Shown here: positions 37,887 to 46,376 of the stretch, piece after piece
Layout: each line of letters begins with the position of its first letter
Numbering within the stretch: the first letter of the stretch is position 1
Assembly (NCBI RefSeq): GCF_005491705.1
Contig: NZ_CP028092.1
Location: 4,588,001-4,652,000, forward strand
Origin: Pontibacter sp. SGAir0037
Lineage (GTDB): Bacteria; Bacteroidota; Bacteroidia; Cytophagales; Hymenobacteraceae
Direction of reading: 5' to 3'
DNA length: 64,000 nt
Translations under genes and position numbers: made by a program
Notes under the pieces: model-generated
The model's database searches: none
What the model was told of the DNA's origin: nothing
Seen by the model: only the letters and a program-made list of their open reading frames with translations

Positions 37887-38915
37887 CTAATTATTCAGTA
37901 CCATTTCCTTTACCGCCTCTACCCACATATCGTTCGAGTTAAGGCTTTCTACCAGTTGCCACTTCTCACCACCGGCTTCTAAAAACATTTCTCTGAATTC
38001 TTCTCCAACCTCTATCGTGGTTTCTAGGCAATCTGCCACAAAAGCAGGGCTGTAAGCCAACACTTTCTTAATACCCTTTGCTGGCAGATCTACTAAAATC
38101 TGATCGGTATAAGGCTTTAACCAAGGGTCTTTGCCTAGCCTGGATTGAAAAGCGACAGTATACTGATCTTCGCGTAAGCCAAGTTCAGCTGCCAGTAACC
38201 TGGATGTTTCGTAGCAGGAGGCTCGGTAGCAATACTTATTTCGCTTATTGTAAGAGTTGCAGCAGGCTCCTAACTGGCAGTAGCCTTTGTCGCTTCCCTT
38301 ATGTATATGGCGCTCAGGAATGCCGTGGTAGCTGAAAACCACAAAATCATAATCGTCCTGGGCCATGTGCTGCTTTCCTAGTTCAGCAAAAGCTTTTATA
38401 AAGCCAGGGTCATCACAGAAAGAGGATATAAAACTGATGTTCGGTATCACCCACCAGTCTTTTACTATTTCCATTACCTTGTCCTGTACAGAACCTGTAG
38501 AGGCGGAGGCATACTGCGGGAACAGTGGAAGCACAATGATGCGCTCTACACTTTTCTCGCGAAGTTCTTCTAAGGCACTTTTGATACTAGGACTCTGGTA
38601 GCGCATCCCAAAGGCTACATGATAGCCATTGCCTAAGGTAGCTTGTAGCTTCTTCTGAAGATCAAGGCCATGGTAAAGTAGGGGGGAGCCACGATCAGTC
38701 CAGAGTTCCTTGTATACCTTTGCCGACTTTGGCGCTCTGAAGGGAGCTATAATTCCGTTTATCAGAGCATATCGTGCGACAGGATTGATATCAATTACAC
38801 GCTTATCCAGCAGGAACTCGCGCAGGTATTTTCTTACATCAGGAGTATTGGGTGTATCCGGTGTGCCCAGGTTCACGAGTAAAACTCCAATTTTGCTAGT
38901 GGCTTTTTTGCTCAT
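37887..38915 (-). CDS. hemH: Ferrochelatase HemH
   Basis: Ferrochelatase (342 aa), which inserts Fe(II) into protoporphyrin IX. The N-terminus GVLLVNLGTPDTP and the active-site VVFSYHGIPERH (H197) are diagnostic, as is the late SPAFVADCLETTIEV. Between residues 213 and 234 lie five cysteines (C213, C218, C219, C229, C234). Several bacterial ferrochelatases bind a [2Fe-2S] cluster through internal cysteines, so this one may too. It is divergent from era, with a TATATTTG box 24 bases upstream. Confidence 0.95.
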   Translation of the reverse strand: MSKKATSKIGVLLVNLGTPDTPNTPDVRKYLREFLLDKRVIDINPVARYALINGIIAPFRAPKSAKVYKELWTDRGSPLLYHGLDLQKKLQATLGNGYHVAFGMRYQSPSIKSALEELREKSVERIIVLPLFPQYASASTGSVQDKVMEIVKDWWVIPNISFISSFCDDPGFIKAFAELGKQHMAQDDYDFVVFSYHGIPERHIHKGSDKGYCQLGACCNSYNKRNKYCYRASCYETSRLLAAELGLREDQYTVAFQSRLGKDPWLKPYTDQILVDLPAKGIKKVLAYSPAFVADCLETTIEVGEEFREMFLEAGGEKWQLVESLNSNDMWVEAVKEMVLNN

Positions 38916-38939
38916 TTAAATCTTAAATGCGTTATAGTG

Positions 38940-38947
38940 CAAATATA
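38940..38947 (-). promoter_or_regulatory. -7 element TATATTTG for hemH
   Basis: A TAnnTTTG match 24 bases upstream of the hemH ATG. The -33 region lacks a clear TTG. Confidence 0.4.
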
Positions 38948-39249
38948 CAAAGTATTAGCAGTTAGTCAGGATAGATAATTTCTATGGCGTTATAGACTTT
39001 CTACCACCTATAAATGCTGTAAGGGGTTATAATGTTCAAAAATAATTTACATGGCGGGTTAAATGACTTATACATGGCGCAAGCGGCACTTGTGTTTTGG
39101 TTTGTCACACAATAACTAACTTTAGATCACATCACATTTCCTCATCTTCAAATTTTCAAATCTCCTGATCTCCACACCAGCACATGAAAGATTTCTACTT
39201 CCCTGTAAATCAATTATTCCCAACATGCGGTATCTCCGTAAAAAAGACG

Positions 39250-39257
39250 TAATTTTG
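39250..39257 (+). promoter_or_regulatory. -7 element TAATTTTG for era
   Basis: A TAnnTTTG match 19 bases upstream of the era ATG; no clear -33 box. Confidence 0.4.
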
Positions 39258-39276
39258 CAGCCTTAAATTTTGAAGC

Positions 39277-40167
39277 ATGGCCGATACTCCTCATAAAGCT
39301 GGATTTGTAAGTATAGTGGGTAAACCGAACGTAGGTAAATCTACGCTCATGAACGCCCTGGTAGGGGAGAAGCTTTCCATTATCACCTCCAAAGCACAAA
39401 CCACACGCCACCGCATTATGGGTATACTGAATGGCGATGATTTCCAAATCGTTTATTCTGATACTCCTGGCATTATAAAACCGCAATATGCGTTGCACGA
39501 GTCTATGATGAGCTTTGTGCGTACTTCTTTGGAGGATGCCGACGTGATTCTGTTTGTGACGGATATTTATGAAAAGCATGATGAGGATGATGTGATCAAG
39601 CGGCTGCAGCATGCACAGGTACCTATTTTGCTGCTGATCAATAAAATTGACCAGGCCACAGAAGAGGAGGTGAATGAGAAGGTAGCTTACTGGCAGGAGA
39701 AAATGCAGCCAACAGAAATACTGCCTATCTCCGCGCTGCATAATTTCGGTTTAGAGCATCTGTTCAGCCGTTTACTGCATTATTTGCCGGAGCACCCTGC
39801 TTTTTACCCGAAAGATGAACTGACCGACAAGCCTGAACGTTTCTTTGTGTCGGAAATAGTTCGGGAAAAAATTTTCCTCAACTATAAAAAAGAAATTCCT
39901 TACAGCTGTGAAGTAGTGATAGAGGAATTTAAAGAAGAGGAAGATATTATCCGTATCCGTGCCGAAATAAGTGTGGAGCGCAAAAGCCAGAAAGGCATTG
40001 TGATTGGTAACAAAGGCGAGGCTTTGAAAAAGGTAGGCTCACAGGCGCGGGTAGATATGGAAGAGTTCTTCCAGAAAAAGATTTTCCTTGATTTGTATGT
40101 GCGCGTGAACGAAAACTGGCGAACAGACCAGAAGCTGCTTCGGCGCTTCGGCTATAGCAACGAGTAA
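39277..40167 (+). CDS. era: GTPase Era
   Basis: Ras-like GTPase with a C-terminal KH domain (296 aa), which binds 16S rRNA and helps mature the 30S subunit. G1 GKPNVGKST, G3 DTPG and G4 NKID are visible in order, followed by the KH region containing GIVIGNKGEALKKVG. Length is normal. It is followed after 69 bases by der, so two ribosome-assembly GTPases share a unit. Confidence 0.96.
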   Translation: MADTPHKAGFVSIVGKPNVGKSTLMNALVGEKLSIITSKAQTTRHRIMGILNGDDFQIVYSDTPGIIKPQYALHESMMSFVRTSLEDADVILFVTDIYEKHDEDDVIKRLQHAQVPILLLINKIDQATEEEVNEKVAYWQEKMQPTEILPISALHNFGLEHLFSRLLHYLPEHPAFYPKDELTDKPERFFVSEIVREKIFLNYKKEIPYSCEVVIEEFKEEEDIIRIRAEISVERKSQKGIVIGNKGEALKKVGSQARVDMEEFFQKKIFLDLYVRVNENWRTDQKLLRRFGYSNE

Positions 40168-40236
40168 GTAGGCGCACAGCATAAAGCTTCGGAGCAAGGT
40201 GCTCCGGGGGCACTTTAACCATTTTATTTTAGAAAG

Positions 40237-41550
40237 ATGTCAAGTAACATCATTGCCATTGTAGGCCGCCCGAATGTGGGCAAATCAACTTTATTTAACC
40301 GCCTGATTGGCCAGCGCAAAGCCATCATGGACAACGAAAGCGGTGTAACCCGCGACAGAAGCTATGGACATGGCGAGTGGACAGGCAAATTTTTCACTGT
40401 GATAGACACAGGTGGCTATGTACATGGCTCCGACGATATTTTTGAAGGAGAAATTAACAAGCAGGTAGAGCTGGCTATAAAAGAGGCGGATGTGATCCTG
40501 TTTATGGTAGACGTGGAGGCGGGTGTAACCAGCCTGGACGAAGAGTTTGCCAACGTACTACGCCGTACCGATAAACCTATTTATATAGTAGCTAACAAAG
40601 CAGATACTTATGCCCGCGGGTACCAGTTTGGCGAGTTTTATGCATTGGGAGTAGGAATAGAAATTTACCCGGTTTCCTCACAGAACGGCTCTGGTACAGG
40701 CGAGTTGCTGGACGAGGTGATCAAGCATTTTAAAGAGGAAGGCACTGAAGATCCGGATGCCGGTATTCCAAAATTTGCGGTGATGGGTCGCCCTAACGTA
40801 GGAAAATCTTCTTTTGTGAACCTGCTGTTAGGGGAAGAAAGAAATATTGTAACCGATATTGCCGGTACAACACGCGATGCGATTCACTCACGCTATAATG
40901 CCTTCGGGAAAGAGTTTATTATAGTAGATACTGCCGGTTTACGCCGTAAAAGCAAAGTAAACGAAGATATTGAATTTTACTCTGTGATGCGCTCTATTCG
41001 TGCGCTCGAAGATGCCGATGTTTGCATTGTGATGCTGGATGCCACCAGGGGAATTGAGTCTCAGGACGTAAATATTATTTCTTTGGCTGAAAAGAACCGC
41101 AAAGGCATTGTAATTCTGGTAAACAAGTGGGACCTGATAGAAAAGGATAACCATAGTACCAAGAAGTTCGAAGAAGAGATTCTGGAGAAAATTGCACCTA
41201 TAAAGTACGTGCCAATAATCTTTACTTCGGTTGTTACCAAGCAGCGTGTGCACAAAGCCATCGAGGCGGCAATGGAAGTGTATGATAACAAGACCACCAA
41301 GATTTCAACCTCTAAACTTAACGATGCCATACTGCCGGAAATTGAACGTTATCCGCCGCCAGCTATCAAAGGTAAATTTGTGAAAATTAAGTATATAACA
41401 CAGTTGCCTACTCATAATCCTACTTTTGCGTTCTTCTGTAATTTGCCGCAATATATTAAAGAGCCGTATGCGCGTTACCTGGAAAACCAGTTGCGCAAGC
41501 ATTTTGGTCTGGAAGGTGTGCCGGTAAAATTAATCTTCAGGAAGAAGTAA
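40237..41550 (+). CDS. der: GTPase Der (EngA)
   Basis: Double-GTPase (437 aa) required for 50S subunit assembly. Two complete G domains are visible: GRPNVGKST near residue 9 and GRPNVGKSS near 183, each with DT(A/G)G and NK-D boxes, followed by the C-terminal KH-like domain. It has normal length and ends before a terminator. Confidence 0.96.
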   Translation: MSSNIIAIVGRPNVGKSTLFNRLIGQRKAIMDNESGVTRDRSYGHGEWTGKFFTVIDTGGYVHGSDDIFEGEINKQVELAIKEADVILFMVDVEAGVTSLDEEFANVLRRTDKPIYIVANKADTYARGYQFGEFYALGVGIEIYPVSSQNGSGTGELLDEVIKHFKEEGTEDPDAGIPKFAVMGRPNVGKSSFVNLLLGEERNIVTDIAGTTRDAIHSRYNAFGKEFIIVDTAGLRRKSKVNEDIEFYSVMRSIRALEDADVCIVMLDATRGIESQDVNIISLAEKNRKGIVILVNKWDLIEKDNHSTKKFEEEILEKIAPIKYVPIIFTSVVTKQRVHKAIEAAMEVYDNKTTKISTSKLNDAILPEIERYPPPAIKGKFVKIKYITQLPTHNPTFAFFCNLPQYIKEPYARYLENQLRKHFGLEGVPVKLIFRKK

Positions 41551-41586
41551 GAGACTGGTAAACTACAGTAGCATGTATGATTAAGT

Positions 41587-41623
41587 GAGGCTGCTCCGGG
41601 CAATGGAGTGGCCTCTTTTTTTA
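41587..41623 (+). terminator. Terminator after der
   Basis: Imperfect stem (GAGGC/GCCTC and CTCC/GGAG at 41587-41615) followed by seven T residues. Confidence 0.75.
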
Positions 41624-41755
41624 TTAACGTAACCTCTATATTTATATACCGTAATACCTGTCTGAATGCGGTGAAAATGGTGGTGCTGCATTTCTGAAAA
41701 AGAATGAAAGTATATTGAAAAAATGATATAAAACCACCGCTTAAATCAGAAAGTT

Positions 41756-41962
41756 ATGAAAAAGTCAATATTTTTACTTGCAGCTGCTAGCTTATTTACT
41801 TTTGCCTCTTGCGAATCTGGAAACGAGACCAGAACAGAAGATACATCGGAGAGAATTGAAGAGGATGCGGAAGAAGCTGGCGACAAATTTGAAGAAAGAA
41901 CTGATGAGGCCGGCGATAAAATTGAAGATGCCGGAGATGATATAGAGGATAAAGTAGACTAA
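41756..41962 (+). CDS. Small acidic lipoprotein
   Basis: 68-residue protein with a lipobox (TFASC, Cys19), so it is a predicted lipoprotein. The mature part is almost entirely Glu, Asp, Lys and Ala in an imperfect repeat (EDAEEAGDKFEERTDEAGD, then KIEDAGDDIEDKVD), a likely charged helix. I recognise no named family; similar short acidic lipoproteins are common in Cytophagales. It is monocistronic, with a strong terminator directly after it. Confidence 0.75.
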   Translation: MKKSIFLLAAASLFTFASCESGNETRTEDTSERIEEDAEEAGDKFEERTDEAGDKIEDAGDDIEDKVD

Positions 41963-41978
41963 GTTATACATCCTTTTT

Positions 41979-42022
41979 AAAGCAAAAGCCCCACATGTTG
42001 TTACATGTGGGGCTTTTGCTTT
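41979..42022. terminator. Long perfect hairpin after the small lipoprotein
   Basis: A 20-bp perfect stem (41979-41998 with 42003-42022), core AAAAGCCCCACATGT with loop TGTT and T runs on both sides. It lies between the lipoprotein (plus) and the convergent 189-residue gene. Confidence 0.9.
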
Positions 42023-42128
42023 TAGCTGACTAATGTGGCGTTGTCCCACCGTCTTTAGTTATAAACAATTGTAAGATAAGTGAGAAATTCATTTTACAAT
42101 CGTTGATGGTTTTTAATACGGTGCAGCA

Positions 42129-42698
42129 CTATGCGCCTAGCCTTTTTTGAATCATTCCATCTACTAATGTAAACAGGTGTTTGGGTGAAAATGTGCGCCA
42201 GTTTATTTGCTCCAGGCTGCCACCGTAGTTGATGTAGTAATCCAGGTGGTAATTTTTCATTTCACTCAATACAAAATCCTGGAAACCGATTGCTGAAATC
42301 CAGCCGTCTTCAATGTCTTCGAACCATTCTTCATAATAGGAATCATCGGAGCCATGAAAGTTAAAAACGTTTTCCCCGATCAGGATAAAATGTTTTATAC
42401 CTTCACTAATCAAAGGATCCAGGATATTGCGCTTCAGCTGCATGATGTCGTTGTTCAGCGCATCGTTCCATTCTCCTATAAATTCTATAATGCTATAGCC
42501 TGTCTCATAGTCGGCAAATAGGATTTTGATGAAAAGTGTCTCAGAATCAATGTCATCCCACTGGGGATGTATATAATACCCATAAATGTTATGCGTATAG
42601 TGCGAGAAACTGTTTTCTGCACCGAATAAGGGCGACCGCGGATCTTCCGAGGCAGAATACATTTCCAGCCAGTTGTAAAATGGTTCTATCGTATGCAT
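42129..42698 (-). CDS. Conserved-looking hypothetical protein (189 aa)
   Basis: I do not recognise this protein. It is soluble, acidic and rich in aromatic residues, without signal peptide or TM segment. Notable segments are FYNWLEMYSASEDPRSPLFG, HFILIGENVFNFHGSDDSYY and QINWRTFSPKHLF. Codon use is like its neighbours and the frame is uninterrupted, so it is very probably real. It diverges from the 364-residue gene, with 259 bases between them. Confidence 0.7.
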   Translation of the reverse strand: MHTIEPFYNWLEMYSASEDPRSPLFGAENSFSHYTHNIYGYYIHPQWDDIDSETLFIKILFADYETGYSIIEFIGEWNDALNNDIMQLKRNILDPLISEGIKHFILIGENVFNFHGSDDSYYEEWFEDIEDGWISAIGFQDFVLSEMKNYHLDYYINYGGSLEQINWRTFSPKHLFTLVDGMIQKRLGA

Positions 42699-42929
42699 GT
42701 GATTTCGTCTTTCTTAGAGCAGCTGAAGCTGCAGGCAATATGTAGCTTTTCTACTGTAAGTGTACCTGCAAAGTTGAGGTTTATACCTGTATTTAGTCGT
42801 GTTATAGCTAAAGAACATAGTCATGGCTGCCCAAAATTCCGTAATGATACTAAAATATAAAGCAGTGTTAAGCTTAATTTTTCTACCCTGTGTAAAGAGA
42901 GTATGCTGAAAGCTGTTTTTACCTCGTTA

Positions 42930-42937
42930 TACCTTTG
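42930..42937 (+). promoter_or_regulatory. -7 element TACCTTTG
   Basis: A TAnnTTTG match 20 bases before the ATG of the 364-residue gene; the -33 box is unclear. Confidence 0.4.
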
Positions 42938-42957
42938 TCAACCTAAATCCTCTGCTC

Positions 42958-44052
42958 ATGAAAACCCTTAACCGAGCAAAATTACCTTTTAAAAGGGTTA
43001 TATTTTTGAAGTATAGCCTGCTGCTCTTATTGTGTCTTGCCTTTTTCCAAAGCAAAGCAGATACAGAATCTACATACATTACAGCTTACTACCCGGTTAT
43101 TAACCAGGCTGAACTTAGCATTGTGGCGAACGACTATGAGAAAGCATTATCCTTTTATCGGGAGGCATTTAGCAAGGTACAGGAGCCTTTTGCCAAAGAT
43201 ATTTACAATGCAGCTGTGTGTGCAACATTAGTAAATGATGTGAAACAGGCCTTTAACTACCTGGAAGACCTGGTTGTAAAAGGGGTGGAGCTCACTTACC
43301 TGGAAAGACAGGATGTATTCGAGCCTCTGCACAGTCACAAAAGATGGAAGAAGTTTGCAAAGAAATACCCTAAAAACAGGCGCAAATATCAGAGAAAGAC
43401 TGATCAGGATGTAAGGGCTGACCTGGATGAGTTATATGCCCGCGATCAGTATTTCAGGCAGGCCAAAGGCGGCTTGCGTGTTTACGGCGATACGCTAAGA
43501 AAAATTGAAAACGCTAATGTTGTTATACTAAGAGAGTTTATCGATAAGTATGGCTACCCTGGTGAAGCTTTAATTGGTGTAGCCGATACATTAGAAGATC
43601 TTCCCCGCTTTAGCATTGTTATCCAGCGGCAGACTAAAGCCAAAAAAGGTTATGATTTTTCTCCTATTTTAAAAAGTGCTGTTTCAGCGGGAAAACTTTC
43701 TCCACAGGCTGCAGCTTTTCTGATGGACCAGCAGATAGGGAGCAATTTGTACCGCTCCAGAGTGCTGGTAAAGGTAAAGTGTAATACCTCTAAGAAATGC
43801 CAGGAAGAAATCGATAACAGCAGCCTGAGTAGTTATCTGACAGAAAAGATCAGCGAGGAAGAAGAAGAGAAGGTAAATACAATTCGTGCCGAAATCGGCC
43901 TGGAGAGCCTGCGCGACTACAAGCGGAAAGTGCTTTACAGTTTAAACGATAAAAGGTTTAAGCTGAATTATACCTGGTCGGTTACAAACTATAATGTTCC
44001 CAGTAAAGAAGCGGCAGAAGTGCTGACGGAGAACCTGATTGCTGTAGAGTAG
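42958..44052 (+). CDS. Exported protein with TPR-like N-terminal part, function unknown
   Basis: 364 residues. Positions 1-35 form a signal peptide (LLLLCLAFFQSKA). Residues 45-110 read like TPR helices (YEKALSFYREAF, DIYNAAVCATLVNDVKQAF). The middle (about 130-250) has DLDELYARDQYFRQ followed by IDKYGYPGEALIGV and SPQAAAFLMDQQIG. This pattern reminds me of DUF6624-type proteins, but I cannot verify it. The C-terminus is charged. Role unknown. It converges with murQ with only 13 bases between stop codons. Confidence 0.7.
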   Translation: MKTLNRAKLPFKRVIFLKYSLLLLLCLAFFQSKADTESTYITAYYPVINQAELSIVANDYEKALSFYREAFSKVQEPFAKDIYNAAVCATLVNDVKQAFNYLEDLVVKGVELTYLERQDVFEPLHSHKRWKKFAKKYPKNRRKYQRKTDQDVRADLDELYARDQYFRQAKGGLRVYGDTLRKIENANVVILREFIDKYGYPGEALIGVADTLEDLPRFSIVIQRQTKAKKGYDFSPILKSAVSAGKLSPQAAAFLMDQQIGSNLYRSRVLVKVKCNTSKKCQEEIDNSSLSSYLTEKISEEEEEKVNTIRAEIGLESLRDYKRKVLYSLNDKRFKLNYTWSVTNYNVPSKEAAEVLTENLIAVE

Positions 44053-44065
44053 CTGCTAAGGCTTA

Positions 44066-44887
44066 TCAGCTGTTAGAGCCATTACTGCTTCTGAAAGCAT
44101 CAATGGCAGCCCTTACCTGGCCGTGCTGCTTCAGAAGAGCTGCTGCCTGCTCATAAGGAAGCAGCAGTTCTTCCATCACCATGCGAGTACCTCTGTCTAC
44201 CAGTTTGTTGTTAGAAAGCTGCATATCTACCATTTTGTTGCCTTTTACACGTCCCAGCCGGATCATGGTGGAGGTGGTGAGCATGTTTAGCACCAGCTTT
44301 TGAGCGGTTCCGGCTTTCATTCTGGTGCTGCCTGTTACAAACTCAGGGCCTGTTACAACTTCTACCGGAAAATCGGCGGCGGCGGCAACGGCACTGCCTG
44401 CATTGCAAACAATACAGCCTGTCGTGATGCCCCGGCTCCTGCAGGCTTCAAGTCCACCTATTACATAAGGTGTGCGTCCTGAAGCGGCAATGCCTACTAC
44501 AATGTCTCTGTCAGTGATCTGGTGCTCTTGCAGGTCCTGCCAGGCCTGGTTAAGGTCATCTTCGGCAAATTCAACAGCCTTTCTAATGGCACCGTCTCCT
44601 CCGGCAATTATTCCAATTACCATTCCATGTGGAACACCATAAGTAGGAGGGCATTCCGAAGCATCTACAATGCCTAGCCGGCCACTGGTGCCTGCTCCAA
44701 TGTAAAAGAGCCTGCCATTCTGCTTTAACTTGTCTACAGTAGCATGTACCAGCGCTTCAATCTGTGGAAGCGCTTTTTCTACAGCCAAAGGCACAGATTT
44801 ATCTTCTTTGTTGATGTTTTCGAGCAGTTCCCGAACAGGCATCTGCTCAAGGCGCTGGTAGTTGGATGCTGATTCTGTAGTAGACAC
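44066..44887 (-). CDS. murQ: N-acetylmuramic acid 6-phosphate etherase MurQ
   Basis: SIS-fold etherase (273 aa) that removes D-lactate from MurNAc-6-phosphate to give GlcNAc-6-phosphate in peptidoglycan recycling. GAGTSGRLGIVDASECPPTYG (read in two halves) and GIAASGRTPYV are the family phosphosugar-binding motifs; GSTRMKAGTAQK is the C-terminal signature. No MurP phosphotransferase transporter is present; the adjacent sugar kinase probably supplies the phosphorylated substrate. Confidence 0.95.
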   Translation of the reverse strand: MSTTESASNYQRLEQMPVRELLENINKEDKSVPLAVEKALPQIEALVHATVDKLKQNGRLFYIGAGTSGRLGIVDASECPPTYGVPHGMVIGIIAGGDGAIRKAVEFAEDDLNQAWQDLQEHQITDRDIVVGIAASGRTPYVIGGLEACRSRGITTGCIVCNAGSAVAAAADFPVEVVTGPEFVTGSTRMKAGTAQKLVLNMLTTSTMIRLGRVKGNKMVDMQLSNNKLVDRGTRMVMEELLLPYEQAAALLKQHGQVRAAIDAFRSSNGSNS

Positions 44888-44968
44888 GTTTAATGAATTA
44901 TAAATTGGAAAGTATGCATTAGAACCGGAGCGTATGTAAGATTACCCTTTTCACCAGCTTCTCATTAG

Positions 44969-45826
44969 CTAAGCCTTTTGCTTGAGCAAATCCTGGTGAT
45001 ACTGAATAAGGCCTTCGCTTGGGCTACTGATGATTTTGCCTATTTTGGCACCGTATTTCTTGGCCACCTGTTTCAGCTCATCTGAGAAATGATAAGCTAC
45101 AGAACCGACAAAATTAACAGGTAGAGTTGGGTACCCGTCATACTTGCTGATGTGCCTTTCGAATAACAGCGCAAAGCTCTCGTAAATCATGGCATGAATG
45201 ACAGGGTTTTTGCGTTTCTCATGCATAAATTTTGCAAAAGTTGCCATGTAGCGGCTCGGTACCTGGGCACTGTATACTTCGTTCAGTACAATATCTTTTG
45301 TAAGGTTAAAGCGGTTTTTAAGCGATTTGGCAAGTTCATCGGGCAGTTCACGGTATAAATAAGCTCTTATCAGGAGTTTGCCCATATAAGCGCCGCTTCC
45401 CTCATCGCCCAGCAGAAAACCTAAAGAAGGTATATTGTCTATCACATCTGTTCCATCGTAGAGGCAGGTATTAGAGCCAGTGCCTGCAATACAGGCTATG
45501 CCCGCTTCCTGGCCACAGGCAGCACGGGCAGCGGCCAGTAAATCGTGCTCAATGTAAATAGAGGCTTCCGGGAAAAGACGGCTAAGCGCATCGGCTACAC
45601 GCTTATTCCGATCCGGGGTACTGCAACCTGCGCCATAGTAATGAATTTCAGAAGGCGCTTTGTTTAAGAGGTTAGGAAGCAAGCTTTCGTGCAAAACCTG
45701 GTAAATCTCTTCTGATTCCTGGTACATCGGGTTAAAGCCCAATGTCGTAATTTGCTCCAGCTCACGATCGATATCAATAACGCGCCAATCTGTTTTAGTA
45801 GCACCACTATCTGCAAGTAAAATCAT
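44969..45826 (-). CDS. BadF/BadG-type sugar kinase (MurNAc/GlcNAc kinase)
   Basis: Actin-like ATPase domain protein of the BadF/BadG/BcrA family (285 aa). The N-terminal phosphate loop LLADSGATKTDWRVID and the second loop IACIAGTGSNTCLYDG are the kinase ATP motifs. GEG-like GDEGSGAYMGK matches N-acetylglucosamine kinases. It is 81 bases upstream of murQ on the same strand, which suggests it phosphorylates MurNAc (MurK-like) and hands it to MurQ. Substrate choice between GlcNAc and MurNAc is inferred. Confidence 0.88.
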   Translation of the reverse strand: MILLADSGATKTDWRVIDIDRELEQITTLGFNPMYQESEEIYQVLHESLLPNLLNKAPSEIHYYGAGCSTPDRNKRVADALSRLFPEASIYIEHDLLAAARAACGQEAGIACIAGTGSNTCLYDGTDVIDNIPSLGFLLGDEGSGAYMGKLLIRAYLYRELPDELAKSLKNRFNLTKDIVLNEVYSAQVPSRYMATFAKFMHEKRKNPVIHAMIYESFALLFERHISKYDGYPTLPVNFVGSVAYHFSDELKQVAKKYGAKIGKIISSPSEGLIQYHQDLLKQKA

Positions 45827-45895
45827 AACTAGTTAACGTTGGTTTATCAGAATATAATCCTTCTGTTCCGGCTTCTGAAAATATAGTACGCAAGC

Positions 45896-46150
45896 CTACT
45901 TTCTGTATACAGAATTCTTTACGAAGCCAACTGCCTCAAATTTATCAAAAACAAAGGTAGTATGTGGTGCATCTTTCATTTCTTCTGTTAAATCTTGTCC
46001 GGCCCAGTGCTCATAGTGTTTCCCATCGCGCCACAACCTGGATTTTTTTACATCATATATTACCCCCTCAAAAGCTACCCAAACCTCATCCCGGTCCTGT
46101 CCGTTTCGCAAAGCTAGCTGTTGTAGCGTATATTCCGGTAAGTTGGCCAT
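45896..46150 (-). CDS. Mini cytochrome b5-like heme/steroid-binding protein
   Basis: 84 residues, a single cytochrome b5-like domain. LPEYTLQQLALRNGQD-EVWVAFEGVIYDVKKSRLW is the domain start; HYEHWAGQDLTEEM followed by APHTTF carries candidate heme ligands (His in HYEHWAG and in APH). The classic HPGG motif is replaced, as in the bacterial COG4892-type predicted heme/steroid-binding proteins. No TM segment or signal peptide. Its electron partner is not evident. It lies 69 bases upstream of the sugar kinase on the same strand. Confidence 0.82.
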   Translation of the reverse strand: MANLPEYTLQQLALRNGQDRDEVWVAFEGVIYDVKKSRLWRDGKHYEHWAGQDLTEEMKDAPHTTFVFDKFEAVGFVKNSVYRK

Positions 46151-46153
46151 GGT

Positions 46154-46369
46154 AATGTGCTAATTTTTAAATGTGTTAATGTGCTGCTTAGGACTATATA
46201 AAGTATAGAGGGCTTAGACTTACAATTTGATAATTAGCTAATAGATATAGATGATCACAAATCTCTGCATGCTGTACCTGCAAAACTTATGCATTATTTT
46301 AATTCATAAATAGGCAGCTCAAAAATTTATCCTCCTATTAGCACCTTCATTTTAAAAAATTAGCACATT
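46154..46369. repeat. Inverted-repeat element in the 46.15-46.38 kb gap
   Basis: A perfect 15-base inverted repeat (46154-46168 AATGTGCTAATTTTT with 46355-46369) brackets about 215 bases of noncoding sequence. Similarity extends imperfectly inward (GTTAATGTGCTGC near 46175-46187 against GCACCTTCATTT near 46341-46352). No ORF lies inside. It looks like a MITE-like or REP-like element. Confidence 0.5.
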
Positions 46370-46376
46370 AAATAAT

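Larger units (their letters stand above)
38916..39276. other. 361-base divergent region between hemH and era
   Basis: Contains the hemH -7 box (38940-38947, minus strand) and the era -7 box TAATTTTG (39250-39257). An A/T/C-rich stretch at about 39129-39186 repeats short words such as TTCAAATTTTCAAATC and GCACATG, resembling degenerate intergenic repeats. No ORF or RNA gene is evident. Confidence 0.4.

Noticed and set aside
39129..39186. A/T/C-rich stretch before era with words like TTCAAATTTTCAAATC and GCACATG, resembling the repeat at 46.15-46.37 kb.
   Set aside because: No paired arm was found nearby and similarity is limited to short AT-rich words, so I did not call it a repeat element.
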